From positions 1-57,134 of the forward strand of contig CACYHE010000012.1 in NCBI GenBank assembly GCA_902774185.1: a DNA stretch of 57,134 nucleotides. The letters are read 5' to 3'. Below are positions 40,335 through 48,713 of the stretch, one piece after another. Positions within the stretch are counted from its first letter, which is position 1, and each line of letters starts with the position of its first letter. The position numbers were made by a program, and so were the translations under genes. The stretch is from an uncultured Bacteroidales bacterium (GTDB lineage: Bacteria > Bacteroidota > Bacteroidia > Bacteroidales > Paludibacteraceae). The notes under the pieces are model-generated. The model did no database searches and was not told where the DNA came from. It saw nothing but the letters and a program-made list of their open reading frames with translations.

Positions 40335-41665
40335 TTGCAGATCTTCAGTTTTTTACCTTCGCGAATATTATCGCTCGTCAAGTTATTCCATTGCTTGAGT
40401 TGCTTAACGGTACAGTGGAATTTCTTGGCGATGCCGCTCAGTGTGTCGCCTTTCTTAATGGTGTAATAGGTTACTCCGTTCACGCGATACGCGCCATTGA
40501 TAGAGGTCACTTTGGCGAGATCTATCTCTGCCCGACGGTTATTGATCAGACTGTCCGCTTTGTATGCGATGATGGCTTCTTCCTGATCGATGAACAGTCC
40601 CACTTTCTCTGACGGCAGACAAAGGGCATAGGCGGTTCCGCCGGGTAAGATATCCCGTGAATACTGCGGGTTGAGACGACGCAGTTCGTTCATGTCGATG
40701 TCCAAGTTCTGACTCAACTGCTGCAGGTGCATGCGACGGGTCGTAAGGATGGTGTCGGTCAGCATCGTCTTCTCGATAGGCGCTTTGCAGATGCCGTGTT
40801 CCTGTCCGTAGTTCATCGCATAGTTAGCAGCGATGAAGATAGGTACATAGTTACGCGTCTCACGTGGCAGGTACGGATAGATGGACCAGAAATCACGTTT
40901 GCCTCCGGCACGACGGATGGCTTTATTCACATTTCCGGCACCGCAGTTATAGGCTGCGATGACCAAGTTCCAGTCGTGATAGATGGCATACATGCTGCTT
41001 AGGAAACGGCAGGCGGCTTCGGTCGATTTGACCGGATCCATTCGTTCGTCCACCAGTGAGTTGACTTCCAGACCGTACAGTTTGGCGGTACCGGGCATGA
41101 ACTGCCAAAGACCTGCTGCTCCGACATGCGAACGAGCCATCGGGTTAAGCGCAGACTCGATGACCGGCAGGTTTTCCAGTTCGTAGGGAAGATTATAACG
41201 ACCTAAGGTCTCTTCGAATAGCGGGAAATAATACTCGCTCATGCGCATCATACGCGCCACCTGTTTGGGGTTCCGTTTGACGTACCTTAATATGAACGCG
41301 CGCACGCGCTCGTTGTAGGGCAACTCGATAACGCAGGGTAAGGCTTGCAGGCGGGCCTTATAAACGGAGTCGGGTAGGGCGGTCGTATCATGCGTGACAA
41401 CGCAGTCGGTGGTGTCTAACCATCTCAAACTCCAATCCAAGGCGCGCATCTCGATATCGGTCAGGTCACTGTCGTTCCATAGTTTGTAATAAGGGATGAT
41501 AGGAGGAATCGTATCTTCGATCGCCTCCAGACTATCTAACATCTGAGGAACCATCAGACTGTCCATCGAGAGACTGTCCGGCAGCTGAACCTCAATGCTG
41601 TCTGCTGTTTGTGCTTGCGCCATCAGGGCGCAGCAGGTCATCAATATCAATAAACTCTTTTTCAA
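40331..41665 (-). CDS. Membrane-bound lytic murein transglycosylase with LysM (MltD-like)
   Basis: It cuts glycan strands of peptidoglycan in the periplasm. The 444-residue protein has a signal peptide (MKKSLLILMTCCALMAQAQ), a family 1 SLT domain with the catalytic Glu in VIESALNPMARS and GAAGLWQFMPGTAKLYGL, and one C-terminal LysM domain (YYTIKKGDTLSGIAKKFHCT...IREGKKLKI). The gene lies behind parAB and DUF5683, an order widely found in Bacteroidales, and overlaps DUF5683 by 4 bp. Confidence 0.92.
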   Translation of the reverse strand: MKKSLLILMTCCALMAQAQTADSIEVQLPDSLSMDSLMVPQMLDSLEAIEDTIPPIIPYYKLWNDSDLTDIEMRALDWSLRWLDTTDCVVTHDTTALPDSVYKARLQALPCVIELPYNERVRAFILRYVKRNPKQVARMMRMSEYYFPLFEETLGRYNLPYELENLPVIESALNPMARSHVGAAGLWQFMPGTAKLYGLEVNSLVDERMDPVKSTEAACRFLSSMYAIYHDWNLVIAAYNCGAGNVNKAIRRAGGKRDFWSIYPYLPRETRNYVPIFIAANYAMNYGQEHGICKAPIEKTMLTDTILTTRRMHLQQLSQNLDIDMNELRRLNPQYSRDILPGGTAYALCLPSEKVGLFIDQEEAIIAYKADSLINNRRAEIDLAKVTSINGAYRVNGVTYYTIKKGDTLSGIAKKFHCTVKQLKQWNNLTSDNIREGKKLKICK

Positions 41666-42252
41666 AACTGTATCGCTAATTTTAGTTCAGCACTCTTCTG
41701 TTGCTGCTGGATGTCATAATAAATCTGCGGTTCGATGTTAAGGGATAGGTTAGGCGATATGTCATAGTCGAACAGCTGTGCGTCCACATAGGCATCAATC
41801 ATGGATAGCGCATAAACGAGGACGGTAGCAAGGATCGAATAATCGCGGTACCGACGGTATATACTCTGCTGATTCTTAAGCGTACTCTCCCATCGGGCAG
41901 CTCCGCCTACGCGCTCCAGGTTATAACCTTCGGGAATGACGGCTATATAACTCTTGCTCGGATCTTCGCTCACCGTTCCGGCTTTGCGGTCGTTATACAG
42001 ATCCAAGTACGCTGTCTTATAACCGGTGTAGCGGTTATTGGTCCATCCGATGGCGTATCCGCAACCCATGAACGCACCATAGACGATAGGCAGTTTCCAG
42101 TACGAACCGTTGTAAATCTGTCCGGCACCGGGTACGATGGCTCCTAACCACACGGCTTTACCGGCATCGGGTTTACGATACGGGATACTGTCCTGCTGCG
42201 CATGCACTAAAAGCGGGATAAGCAGTAATATGATCAGAAAACGGCGTTTCAA
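41662..42252 (-). CDS. DUF5683 family protein
   Basis: A 196-residue exported protein of unknown function common in Bacteroidota. It begins MKRRFLIILLLIPLLVHAQ (signal peptide) and has the conserved AVWLGAIVPGAGQIYNGSYW region with two short hydrophobic helices. The start and stop both overlap neighbours by 4 bp (parB and the transglycosylase). Confidence 0.87.
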   Translation of the reverse strand: MKRRFLIILLLIPLLVHAQQDSIPYRKPDAGKAVWLGAIVPGAGQIYNGSYWKLPIVYGAFMGCGYAIGWTNNRYTGYKTAYLDLYNDRKAGTVSEDPSKSYIAVIPEGYNLERVGGAARWESTLKNQQSIYRRYRDYSILATVLVYALSMIDAYVDAQLFDYDISPNLSLNIEPQIYYDIQQQQKSAELKLAIQF

Positions 42253-43079
42253 CCTATACGTTCGATGATGCGGTTTAACTCCTGTTCATCGGCAAAAGCA
42301 ATGGTCATTTTGCCGTTTTGTATCTTGATGTTCCAACCCGTCTTTGCACTCAGCGTTTTCTGCAAAGCAGCGTAGGGGTTCGTTTTCTTATCCTTGCCTT
42401 TGGCATCCTGTTTGGACTCCTGTGCCAATTCTTCCACTTTACGAACGGACAGGCCTTCCCGTAAGATACGCTGGTAAAGGGCTAATTGCCGTTCGGCAGA
42501 AGGGCTTGCTAAGATGGCACGGGCGTGACCCATATCGATCTTCTTCTCTTTGATACCGACCTGTATCTCTGCCGGCAGTTTGAGCAGACGCAGATAGTTG
42601 GCCACGGTGGCACGTTTCTTACCTACGCGTTCCGCCATGCGTTCTTGCGTCAAGTCATAATCGTCCATCAGGCGCTGGTATGCCAAAGCGATCTCGATGG
42701 CGTCGAGGTCTTCGCGTTGGATATTTTCAATGAGCGCCCATTCCATCACCTGTTCGTCCTTCGCCGTACGGATATAGGCGGGGATACGTTCCAAACCGGC
42801 TATCTTGCTGGCACGGAAACGACGTTCACCAGCGATGATCATATAGGTGCCGTCACCGTTGTCACGCAAGGTGATCGGGGAGATCACACCATGCTCCCGA
42901 ATGGAATCCGCCAACTCTTGCAGCGCCTCTTCATCAAAGGTGCGACGTGGTTGGTCGGGGTTAGCTACGATAGCGCTTATCTCGATCTCAGAGATCGAAC
43001 TGCCTCCGTTGGTATCTACATGAGAGGTGTCAATCAATGCGTCGAGACCTCGTCCTAAACCTGTTTTTTTCATGTTCAT
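42249..43079 (-). CDS. parB: Chromosome partitioning protein ParB
   Basis: A CTPase clamp that loads at parS sites and spreads along DNA. Domains in order: CTP-binding part with GERRFRASKIAG and ENIQREDLDAIEIA, the helix-turn-helix (LTQERMAERVGKKRATVANYLRLL), and the C-terminal dimer domain (MTIAFADEQELNRIIERI). 276 residues is normal. The ATG at 43079 overlaps the parA stop (ATGA). The window shows no parS cluster that I can be sure of. Confidence 0.95.
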   Translation of the reverse strand: MNMKKTGLGRGLDALIDTSHVDTNGGSSISEIEISAIVANPDQPRRTFDEEALQELADSIREHGVISPITLRDNGDGTYMIIAGERRFRASKIAGLERIPAYIRTAKDEQVMEWALIENIQREDLDAIEIALAYQRLMDDYDLTQERMAERVGKKRATVANYLRLLKLPAEIQVGIKEKKIDMGHARAILASPSAERQLALYQRILREGLSVRKVEELAQESKQDAKGKDKKTNPYAALQKTLSAKTGWNIKIQNGKMTIAFADEQELNRIIERIG

Positions 43080-43846
43080 TTCTGTTTGTTGCGTACGATC
43101 ACTTCTCTTGCCAAAGCGGTATAGTTCTGCGCGCCCTTCGAATGGGGATCATATTCCAAAACGGATACGCCATGCGAAGGTGCTTCGCTCAGACGCACAT
43201 TACGTGAGATGACGGTATTGAAGACCAAATCTCCGAAATGGCGTTTCACCTCTTCGTACACCTGATTACTCAGACGCAAGCGATTGTCGTACATAGTAAG
43301 TAAGAATCCTTCTATTTTCAATTGCGGGTTGAGTTTGGACTTGATGATCTTAATCGTGTTCAGCAGTTTGGCGATACCTTCGAGTGCAAAGAACTCACAT
43401 TGCACCGGAATGATGACGCTGTCACTGGCCGTCAAGGCATTGATGGTGATCAGACCTAAAGACGGACTGCAGTCGATTAAGATGAAGTCATAATCGTCCC
43501 GTATGGGTTGGATGATTTTTTTGAGCAACTGCTCACGATGCTCCATATTCAGCATCTCTATCTCTGCGCCCACCAAGTCGATATGACTCGGGATGACGAA
43601 CAGATTCTCCATGCTGGTTTCAACGATCGCCGTGTGCGGGTCAATGCCGTTCACCAGACATTCGTAGATGGTGCTTTCCAATTCGCGAATGTCGATACCC
43701 AAACCCGACGAGGTGTTGGCCTGCGGGTCGGCATCAATGAGCAACACGCGTTTGCCTAATTTGGCTAAAGCAGCTGCCAGATTGATGGAGGTGGTTGTTT
43801 TGCCTACGCCTCCTTTTTGGTTTGCCAATGAAATAATTTTTGTCAT
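43076..43846 (-). CDS. parA: Chromosome partitioning ATPase ParA
   Basis: A deviant Walker A ATPase of 256 residues: KGGVGKTTTSINLAAAL (residues 10-26), Walker A' in LLIDADPQANTSSGLG, and FILIDCSPSLGLITINAL. It dimerises on DNA with ATP and moves ParB complexes. It overlaps both the GT9 gene (ATGA at 43843-43846) and parB, so it is made in a series with envelope genes. Confidence 0.95.
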   Translation of the reverse strand: MTKIISLANQKGGVGKTTTSINLAAALAKLGKRVLLIDADPQANTSSGLGIDIRELESTIYECLVNGIDPHTAIVETSMENLFVIPSHIDLVGAEIEMLNMEHREQLLKKIIQPIRDDYDFILIDCSPSLGLITINALTASDSVIIPVQCEFFALEGIAKLLNTIKIIKSKLNPQLKIEGFLLTMYDNRLRLSNQVYEEVKRHFGDLVFNTVISRNVRLSEAPSHGVSVLEYDPHSKGAQNYTALAREVIVRNKQK

Positions 43847-44835
43847 ATATGCTGTAAAATATTTTCTGCTTCTATCTGCCGGCAGGCAAAATTACCGTAC
43901 CGGCAATGGTTCGTACCGTGACAGGTACAGGGTCGGCAGCGTAAGTCATGTCGCTGCACGATATCTTCGGTCTTCTGTTTCCAACCCATGAATCCGATTA
44001 TCGGATGGGTAGCGCACCATACGCTGATCGCTCTTAGTCCCACCAGACCGGACAGATGTTGGTTGGCGCTGTCCATACAGATCATCAGGTCCAACTGCCT
44101 CATCAGTTCCAGCTCCTCCTCCAGTTTCAGTTTACCTGCCACGCTTAGGGTGTTGGGGAAGACGGTTGCCCATTGGCGTAACATCTCGCACTCGATGACA
44201 CCGGCACCGAAGAGGAAAATACGGGTGTCGGGTTCGTTGCTCAAGCGCTCAATGATATCTTTGGTCACGCGGTAAGGGAGCATGTTCGACCGGGACTTGG
44301 CGAACGGAGCCATGCCTATCCAACGTCCCGTTTTCTTTCCGGTCATAGTGCGTACGGCTTTGGCGGCTTCTTTATTGACCGGCAAGGCTTTGAACGAGTT
44401 GTCGGTCTCCAGACCGGCACGCCGGAAAGCGTTGTGATAACGGTCAAACTCAGAGGGTAGGGCATGTCGCTTACCTATTCCCCACACGGTGATCAGATGT
44501 TTGCGTATCCGACCGTAATGCACCCGGGTGACCCGCCTGCCGCTCAGTTTCATCAGCGTACCTAATACGCGTGTACGGAGAACGGCTTGTAGGTCAATCA
44601 TCGCATCGATCTTATCCCGCCATGTTTTCCAAAACGTCCACACCCCTTTCCAGTCCAAGTGGTTATCCACTTCGCAAAACTCCACATTGGGCATGGAGGC
44701 GAACATGGCGCCTAAGTTCTTCTTACTGGCGACAATAAACCGATCATTCGGATAATGACGACTAAGCGAAGCAATGACAGGAACCGTCATCGCCACGTTA
44801 CCGATAGTTGCCAACCGAACAATCAGATAGGTCAT
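43843..44835 (-). CDS. Glycosyltransferase family 9 (heptosyltransferase-like)
   Basis: About 330 residues, a GT-B enzyme of lipopolysaccharide core synthesis type. The opening YLIVRLATIGNVAMTVPVIASL holds the family loop, and MAPFAKSRSNMLPYRV and DLMICMDSANQHLSGLVGLRAI form the ADP-heptose-binding half. The start 44835 is preferred to 44862, as it overlaps the previous stop as ATGA. A cysteine group at the end (RCRPCTCHGTNHCRYGNFACR) recalls core heptosyltransferase ends of Bacteroidetes. Confidence 0.88.
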   Translation of the reverse strand: MTYLIVRLATIGNVAMTVPVIASLSRHYPNDRFIVASKKNLGAMFASMPNVEFCEVDNHLDWKGVWTFWKTWRDKIDAMIDLQAVLRTRVLGTLMKLSGRRVTRVHYGRIRKHLITVWGIGKRHALPSEFDRYHNAFRRAGLETDNSFKALPVNKEAAKAVRTMTGKKTGRWIGMAPFAKSRSNMLPYRVTKDIIERLSNEPDTRIFLFGAGVIECEMLRQWATVFPNTLSVAGKLKLEEELELMRQLDLMICMDSANQHLSGLVGLRAISVWCATHPIIGFMGWKQKTEDIVQRHDLRCRPCTCHGTNHCRYGNFACRQIEAENILQHI

Positions 44836-45518
44836 TTGTCTTTGTATTTTTTGAATCGCCACATATAGGCGAGGTTAATACTCAAATCCATCGGACCTGC
44901 CACCCGAAAATGGTCCGTCACTTTCGTGCTGTAGATACCGCCGAAGGAGTAGTCAAACCGTGCTTCAAGTTGGAAGACACCGGCTTTCTTCGTTTGGAAG
45001 TATAATCCCGTGCCCACCAATAATCCCCAGTCGAAGGCATTGTCAAGCGGTTGATATTCCACTTGTCCGGCTCCGTTCACCAGTACTCCGCTGTTCCCTT
45101 CATCCTTGACGCAGTAACCGATCTGCGGACCGAGGTTCAAGAACCACCGGCACAGGTTACTGCCGAAGTTGAGGTTCATCAGGATAGGCACCTCCATGTA
45201 GTGGAGATTACGCTGATAGACACCTACTTCGCTCTTCTCTGCCCAACCGCGATGCAGGTAGTTCAGTTCCATCTGGAACGCGCAGTACTTATGCCCGGCA
45301 TAACGGAAGACCAAACCGCCGTTCGCGCCTAAGACGCACGCGTCGGGGATAGGTGTCATGTTCTCCACCGCAGGGGTGAACTTAACGGTGCTCGCACTGA
45401 CGCCGCCGTGTACGCCCACCCAGTATTCGGGGTTACGCAAACGCGGTTGAGCCTGTGCAAGTACGATGCCTGTCAGGCAAAAGATCCAAACAATACTATG
45501 TCGTTTCAAACGTTCCAA
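44832..45518 (-). CDS. PorT-like outer-membrane beta-barrel protein
   Basis: A 228-residue exported barrel of the family that includes PorT, a type IX secretion accessory. It has a signal peptide (ending in VLAQAQ) and eight or so alternating strands, with WVGVHGGVSASTVKF near the start and DHFRVAGPMDLSINLAYMWRFK at the end. Identity as PorT itself is likely but not certain from sequence alone. It stands downstream of GldG and the LysM protein in the same series of genes. Confidence 0.75.
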   Translation of the reverse strand: MERLKRHSIVWIFCLTGIVLAQAQPRLRNPEYWVGVHGGVSASTVKFTPAVENMTPIPDACVLGANGGLVFRYAGHKYCAFQMELNYLHRGWAEKSEVGVYQRNLHYMEVPILMNLNFGSNLCRWFLNLGPQIGYCVKDEGNSGVLVNGAGQVEYQPLDNAFDWGLLVGTGLYFQTKKAGVFQLEARFDYSFGGIYSTKVTDHFRVAGPMDLSINLAYMWRFKKYKDK

Positions 45519-45527
45519 ACGGTTTCT

Positions 45528-46991
45528 TTATTTCTCAATCACTTTGACTACGGCGTTCTGCCAACCGCCTTCTCCCACTTGTTCCCAACGGATAGCGGAC
45601 TGCAGACCGATCGACTCCCGCTCACCTTGTAACCAACCGACCAAAGCTTTCATCAGGTCGTAACCCAACAGGTCATAACGTGGTGTCTCACTCACGTGCT
45701 CGTTCACATAGTGTTTCTGCCACAAGGCATCATAGTCGGCAGGAATCGTGTCCGCCGTGAAGACGGACGTATAGATTTGGGGTAAGCCGATCTGCTCTTT
45801 CTGCCAGGAGTACTGACTGATCAAACGAAGACGATAACCCTGTTCTTGCAATTTGTTCAGATGCGGCAGTAACATGCGCACATGTTGGAAACGGTCACTA
45901 TGGAGAATGATCAAGTTCTCTTTGGCGGTGTCCAATGCGTACGCAGCGGAGTCGTTCAGCAGGTCACGAAGTACCAGCGATGTGGAGTTGATCTTATACG
46001 TCTTCATCTGTTTGCGCAATACCCGCATGGAGGAAGCCAGATCGGACTCTTTGACATCGATCGTCACACATTGCATGCTGTCTCCTTGGGCGATGATCCA
46101 ATTACACAGACTGTCGGCTTCCTGCAGGTCCGTGGAGTTGAACTGTAGTACGGCTGGACGACTGTTCAAGACGATATCGTCGCTGAAAGGCAGTAAGAGC
46201 GGAACCTGATGAACGGCGCACCATTCGGACATCACCTCTATCTGTACCGGATAGACGAGACCCAACACCGCCTGAACGGAATCCAGTTCGGTCGTGTCGC
46301 ATAACGCCCGTACACGCCGTTCGTCCCGCTCCGTGTCATAGACACGCAGACGGTAGATGAGGCTATCGTTCTGCAGGTCGTGCAAAGCTAATAAAGCCCC
46401 TTGATAGAACTCTAACATGCGTGCTGCGTTACCGCTTCGTTTGGTCTGTTGCTGACTCTCAAACGGTAATAACAAAGCCAGTTCGATAACCGGTTTGCCG
46501 TCCGGATTCAGTTCAGCCAACCGCTGCTCCATCGGAACCGCTGCAGGTATAGTGTCCAAGGCGATAGAGTCTATCGAAAAGGTGTCAATCGGCAACGTGT
46601 CAATCGGCAACGTATCTGCCGGCACGATCGTATCTGCTACAATCGAAGCAACGCTATCTTGTACCACAGCAACGGTATCCGCTTTTATCTCCTCTTGCGG
46701 TACCGGTTTCGGATTCTTAACCACCGGTCGGCCTGTCGGGATAAGCAGTACTTCGTCAAAATGTACGCCCCGTTCCCGTAACTGCGGATTCAATCGGATG
46801 ATGTCGCTTTGCTTTACGTCAAAATTGACACCGATACGGTACAGACCGATACTCCGCTCAACGCGATACCGGTACACCTCTTCTCCGTTGATGGTATCTA
46901 ACGGATAGGGTTTCAAATCCTGTGCCTTTGCTTGAATAAAGAGCAAAGAACATAGCGCAAGAACCCCAAACTTTAAACTTTTACCTATCAT
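45528..46991 (-). CDS. LysM protein with a periplasmic-binding-protein-like domain
   Basis: 487 residues, with signal peptide (MIGKSLKFGVLALCSLLFIQ), a LysM domain (YRVERSIGLYRIGVNFDVKQ to VLLIPTGRP) that binds peptidoglycan, a Thr/Asp/Pro-rich linker (ADTLPIDTLPIDTFSIDSI), and a type 1 binding-protein fold (ELALLLPFESQQQ...LLPFSDDIV). The type is known in Bacteroidota as a LysM/ABC-substrate-binding-like protein with no known ligand. It begins 6 bp after gldG ends. The PID(T/S)LPIDT motif is a coding repeat. Confidence 0.8.
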   Translation of the reverse strand: MIGKSLKFGVLALCSLLFIQAKAQDLKPYPLDTINGEEVYRYRVERSIGLYRIGVNFDVKQSDIIRLNPQLRERGVHFDEVLLIPTGRPVVKNPKPVPQEEIKADTVAVVQDSVASIVADTIVPADTLPIDTLPIDTFSIDSIALDTIPAAVPMEQRLAELNPDGKPVIELALLLPFESQQQTKRSGNAARMLEFYQGALLALHDLQNDSLIYRLRVYDTERDERRVRALCDTTELDSVQAVLGLVYPVQIEVMSEWCAVHQVPLLLPFSDDIVLNSRPAVLQFNSTDLQEADSLCNWIIAQGDSMQCVTIDVKESDLASSMRVLRKQMKTYKINSTSLVLRDLLNDSAAYALDTAKENLIILHSDRFQHVRMLLPHLNKLQEQGYRLRLISQYSWQKEQIGLPQIYTSVFTADTIPADYDALWQKHYVNEHVSETPRYDLLGYDLMKALVGWLQGERESIGLQSAIRWEQVGEGGWQNAVVKVIEK

Positions 46992-46993
46992 CT

Positions 46994-47037
46994 TCTTTCA
47001 ACTTTCAACTTTCAACTTTCCACTTTCAACTTTCAAA
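46994..47037. repeat. 7-bp array at the gldG end
   Basis: Six TTTCAAC-type heptads cover the gldG 3' end; the tail ALKVESGKLKVES and the stop codon are repeat-made. The nrnA tail (VKVES) is similar. Confidence 0.88.
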
Positions 47038-48674
47038 GCATACTTACGTTTTCTTATAACAAAGACCATGCCTCCGATGAGTGCCAGAACCGCAATCGGA
47101 CAGATGATACTGATCAGTTCCACTTTGGTGCGTTCCTGGTAAGCACGTTTGGTGTTCAGCATGCGCAGGGGAATGATCTTCTCCCGCAAACGGATCAAAC
47201 CGTCTTCATCTGTCAACCATAACATGGCGTTGGTGATAAAATCGCGATTACTGTACAACCGTCCGGTTACCGGATCGAAGCCGATGGCTTGTATCTGATT
47301 TTGATTGGCGTTATTCATCAGCACGCTACCGGAACCGATGACGATCTGTCGGGTAGGGGTGCTTTGTTTGATCACGGGTTCGTTGGCAATAACTCCTTCC
47401 GGTATCATACGATGCGCATAGACGCTCGGGAAGACACCTTCCATCGATGCGGCTACCGGCACGTTGGCGTATTCGTAACTGTTCCAGTCCTGCTCGTTAC
47501 CGCTTAAGTTCACCTCATTCGGACAACGGGTCACTTTGGTTGCCGTACTGGTGTAAAGCAACACGAATTTCTCGATACCGTCCTCATCGTTCACGGCACG
47601 AATAGGACTGACGAACGTACTCATGATGGCCCCGATGTCATGTGTGATAGGATGGTAGGGATTACTCTGTAATAACGGGGCATAGGTCCAGGGAATCAAC
47701 ACATGCGACTGTTTGGAACTGCTCGGTGCTTGCACCGGAATCTTCAGACACTGCACGTCTTGCACCAAGGCCGGATCGATGCAGATACCGTATCGGAACA
47801 ACATATCTTTAATACCGATCTCATGCTCGATGATGGGGGTGAAACCTTCGGTATGTAACATGTCATCGCTGAATCGTACACCGTCCACGGCCCATAGTAC
47901 CTTACCGCCTCGCATGATATACTGGTCGATGATATACCGCTCCACCTCACCGAAGCTGCTTTGCGGGTTGGCGATGATGATGGCTTGATAGTCATCCAAG
48001 ATATGCAGATCAACACCCTCTCCGTTGATGGAACCCCGATCAACTTGGAAATAATCGCTCAGCGTCTTCTCCAGATCGTAGGTGTATTGTTCTTCGGCTT
48101 CGTCGTGCCCTTCCAGAATAGCGACCCTTGGCGTTGTGCTGCGTTGCATCAGATAGAGTGGTTCCAGCAAGTTGTATTCCAACTGCTCGATACCGGCGTT
48201 CGTCACCTCTTCCTCCGTCTGCCCGGAACCCGACAACAGGTTCACGATGGCTTCCTTGTCATGATAACGCAGGATGACATAGGGATAGGTTCGTATCTCG
48301 ACGGTCTTACCGCTGTGCTCCACAATCGTGTTACGGGTAGGGATGAAACCTTTCTGCTCCATCTCTTGCAGTGCCTTGTTATCCAAGGTGTTGAGGTCCA
48401 GATAGTCGATCCGGATCCCATGCGCATAGACGCGCATCTCTTCCAAGGTCTCTATCGTGGCTTTGCGCAGGCGTTTGAAACCGGCACTCAGGTCACCATT
48501 CAGAAGTATCGTCACTTCGATAGGCGCATCGGTCTGATCCAGTAGGGCTTTGGACGCATCGCTCAGACTGTAGCGTTTGTCGTCCGTCAAGTCCCAACGG
48601 AACACATGCAACTGTACCAGCACGTTTGCCAGCACAATGCCTGCCAATACTATGATCAGATTCCGAACTTTCAC
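46998..48674 (-). CDS. gldG: Gliding motility-associated protein GldG
   Basis: A 558-residue inner-membrane and periplasmic protein of the GldG family (DUF4350/ABC-type). It starts with a membrane helix (RNLIIVLAGIVLANVLVQL), then the periplasmic part with WDLTDDKRYSLSDASKALL and DLSAGFKRLRKATIETLEEM, and ends with a second helix (ISIICPIAVLALIGGMVFVI). GldG usually accompanies the permease GldF and ATPase GldA, not present here. The start codon is GTG inside a 7-bp array, and the stop is in another array. It follows a parvulin. Confidence 0.88.
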   Translation of the reverse strand: MKVRNLIIVLAGIVLANVLVQLHVFRWDLTDDKRYSLSDASKALLDQTDAPIEVTILLNGDLSAGFKRLRKATIETLEEMRVYAHGIRIDYLDLNTLDNKALQEMEQKGFIPTRNTIVEHSGKTVEIRTYPYVILRYHDKEAIVNLLSGSGQTEEEVTNAGIEQLEYNLLEPLYLMQRSTTPRVAILEGHDEAEEQYTYDLEKTLSDYFQVDRGSINGEGVDLHILDDYQAIIIANPQSSFGEVERYIIDQYIMRGGKVLWAVDGVRFSDDMLHTEGFTPIIEHEIGIKDMLFRYGICIDPALVQDVQCLKIPVQAPSSSKQSHVLIPWTYAPLLQSNPYHPITHDIGAIMSTFVSPIRAVNDEDGIEKFVLLYTSTATKVTRCPNEVNLSGNEQDWNSYEYANVPVAASMEGVFPSVYAHRMIPEGVIANEPVIKQSTPTRQIVIGSGSVLMNNANQNQIQAIGFDPVTGRLYSNRDFITNAMLWLTDEDGLIRLREKIIPLRMLNTKRAYQERTKVELISIICPIAVLALIGGMVFVIRKRKYALKVESGKLKVES

Positions 48675-48713
48675 CTTTCACCTTTCACCTTTCACTTTTC
48701 ACCTTTCACCTTT
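48668..48713. repeat. 7-bp array joining the parvulin stop to the gldG start
   Basis: About six TTTCACC heptads. The parvulin tail (KVKGEK, stop 48692-48694) and the gldG GTG start (48672-48674) are both part of the array. Confidence 0.9.

Noticed and set aside
42249-43846. Plasmid-type partition locus
   Set aside because: ParA and ParB are of the chromosomal type and sit with transglycosylase and DUF5683 as in other Bacteroidales chromosomes; no replication gene is near.
46560-46620. Repeated PIDTLPIDT segment of the LysM protein as an array insertion
   Set aside because: The repeat is 15 bp, in codon steps and within a normal linker; not clearly of the same family.
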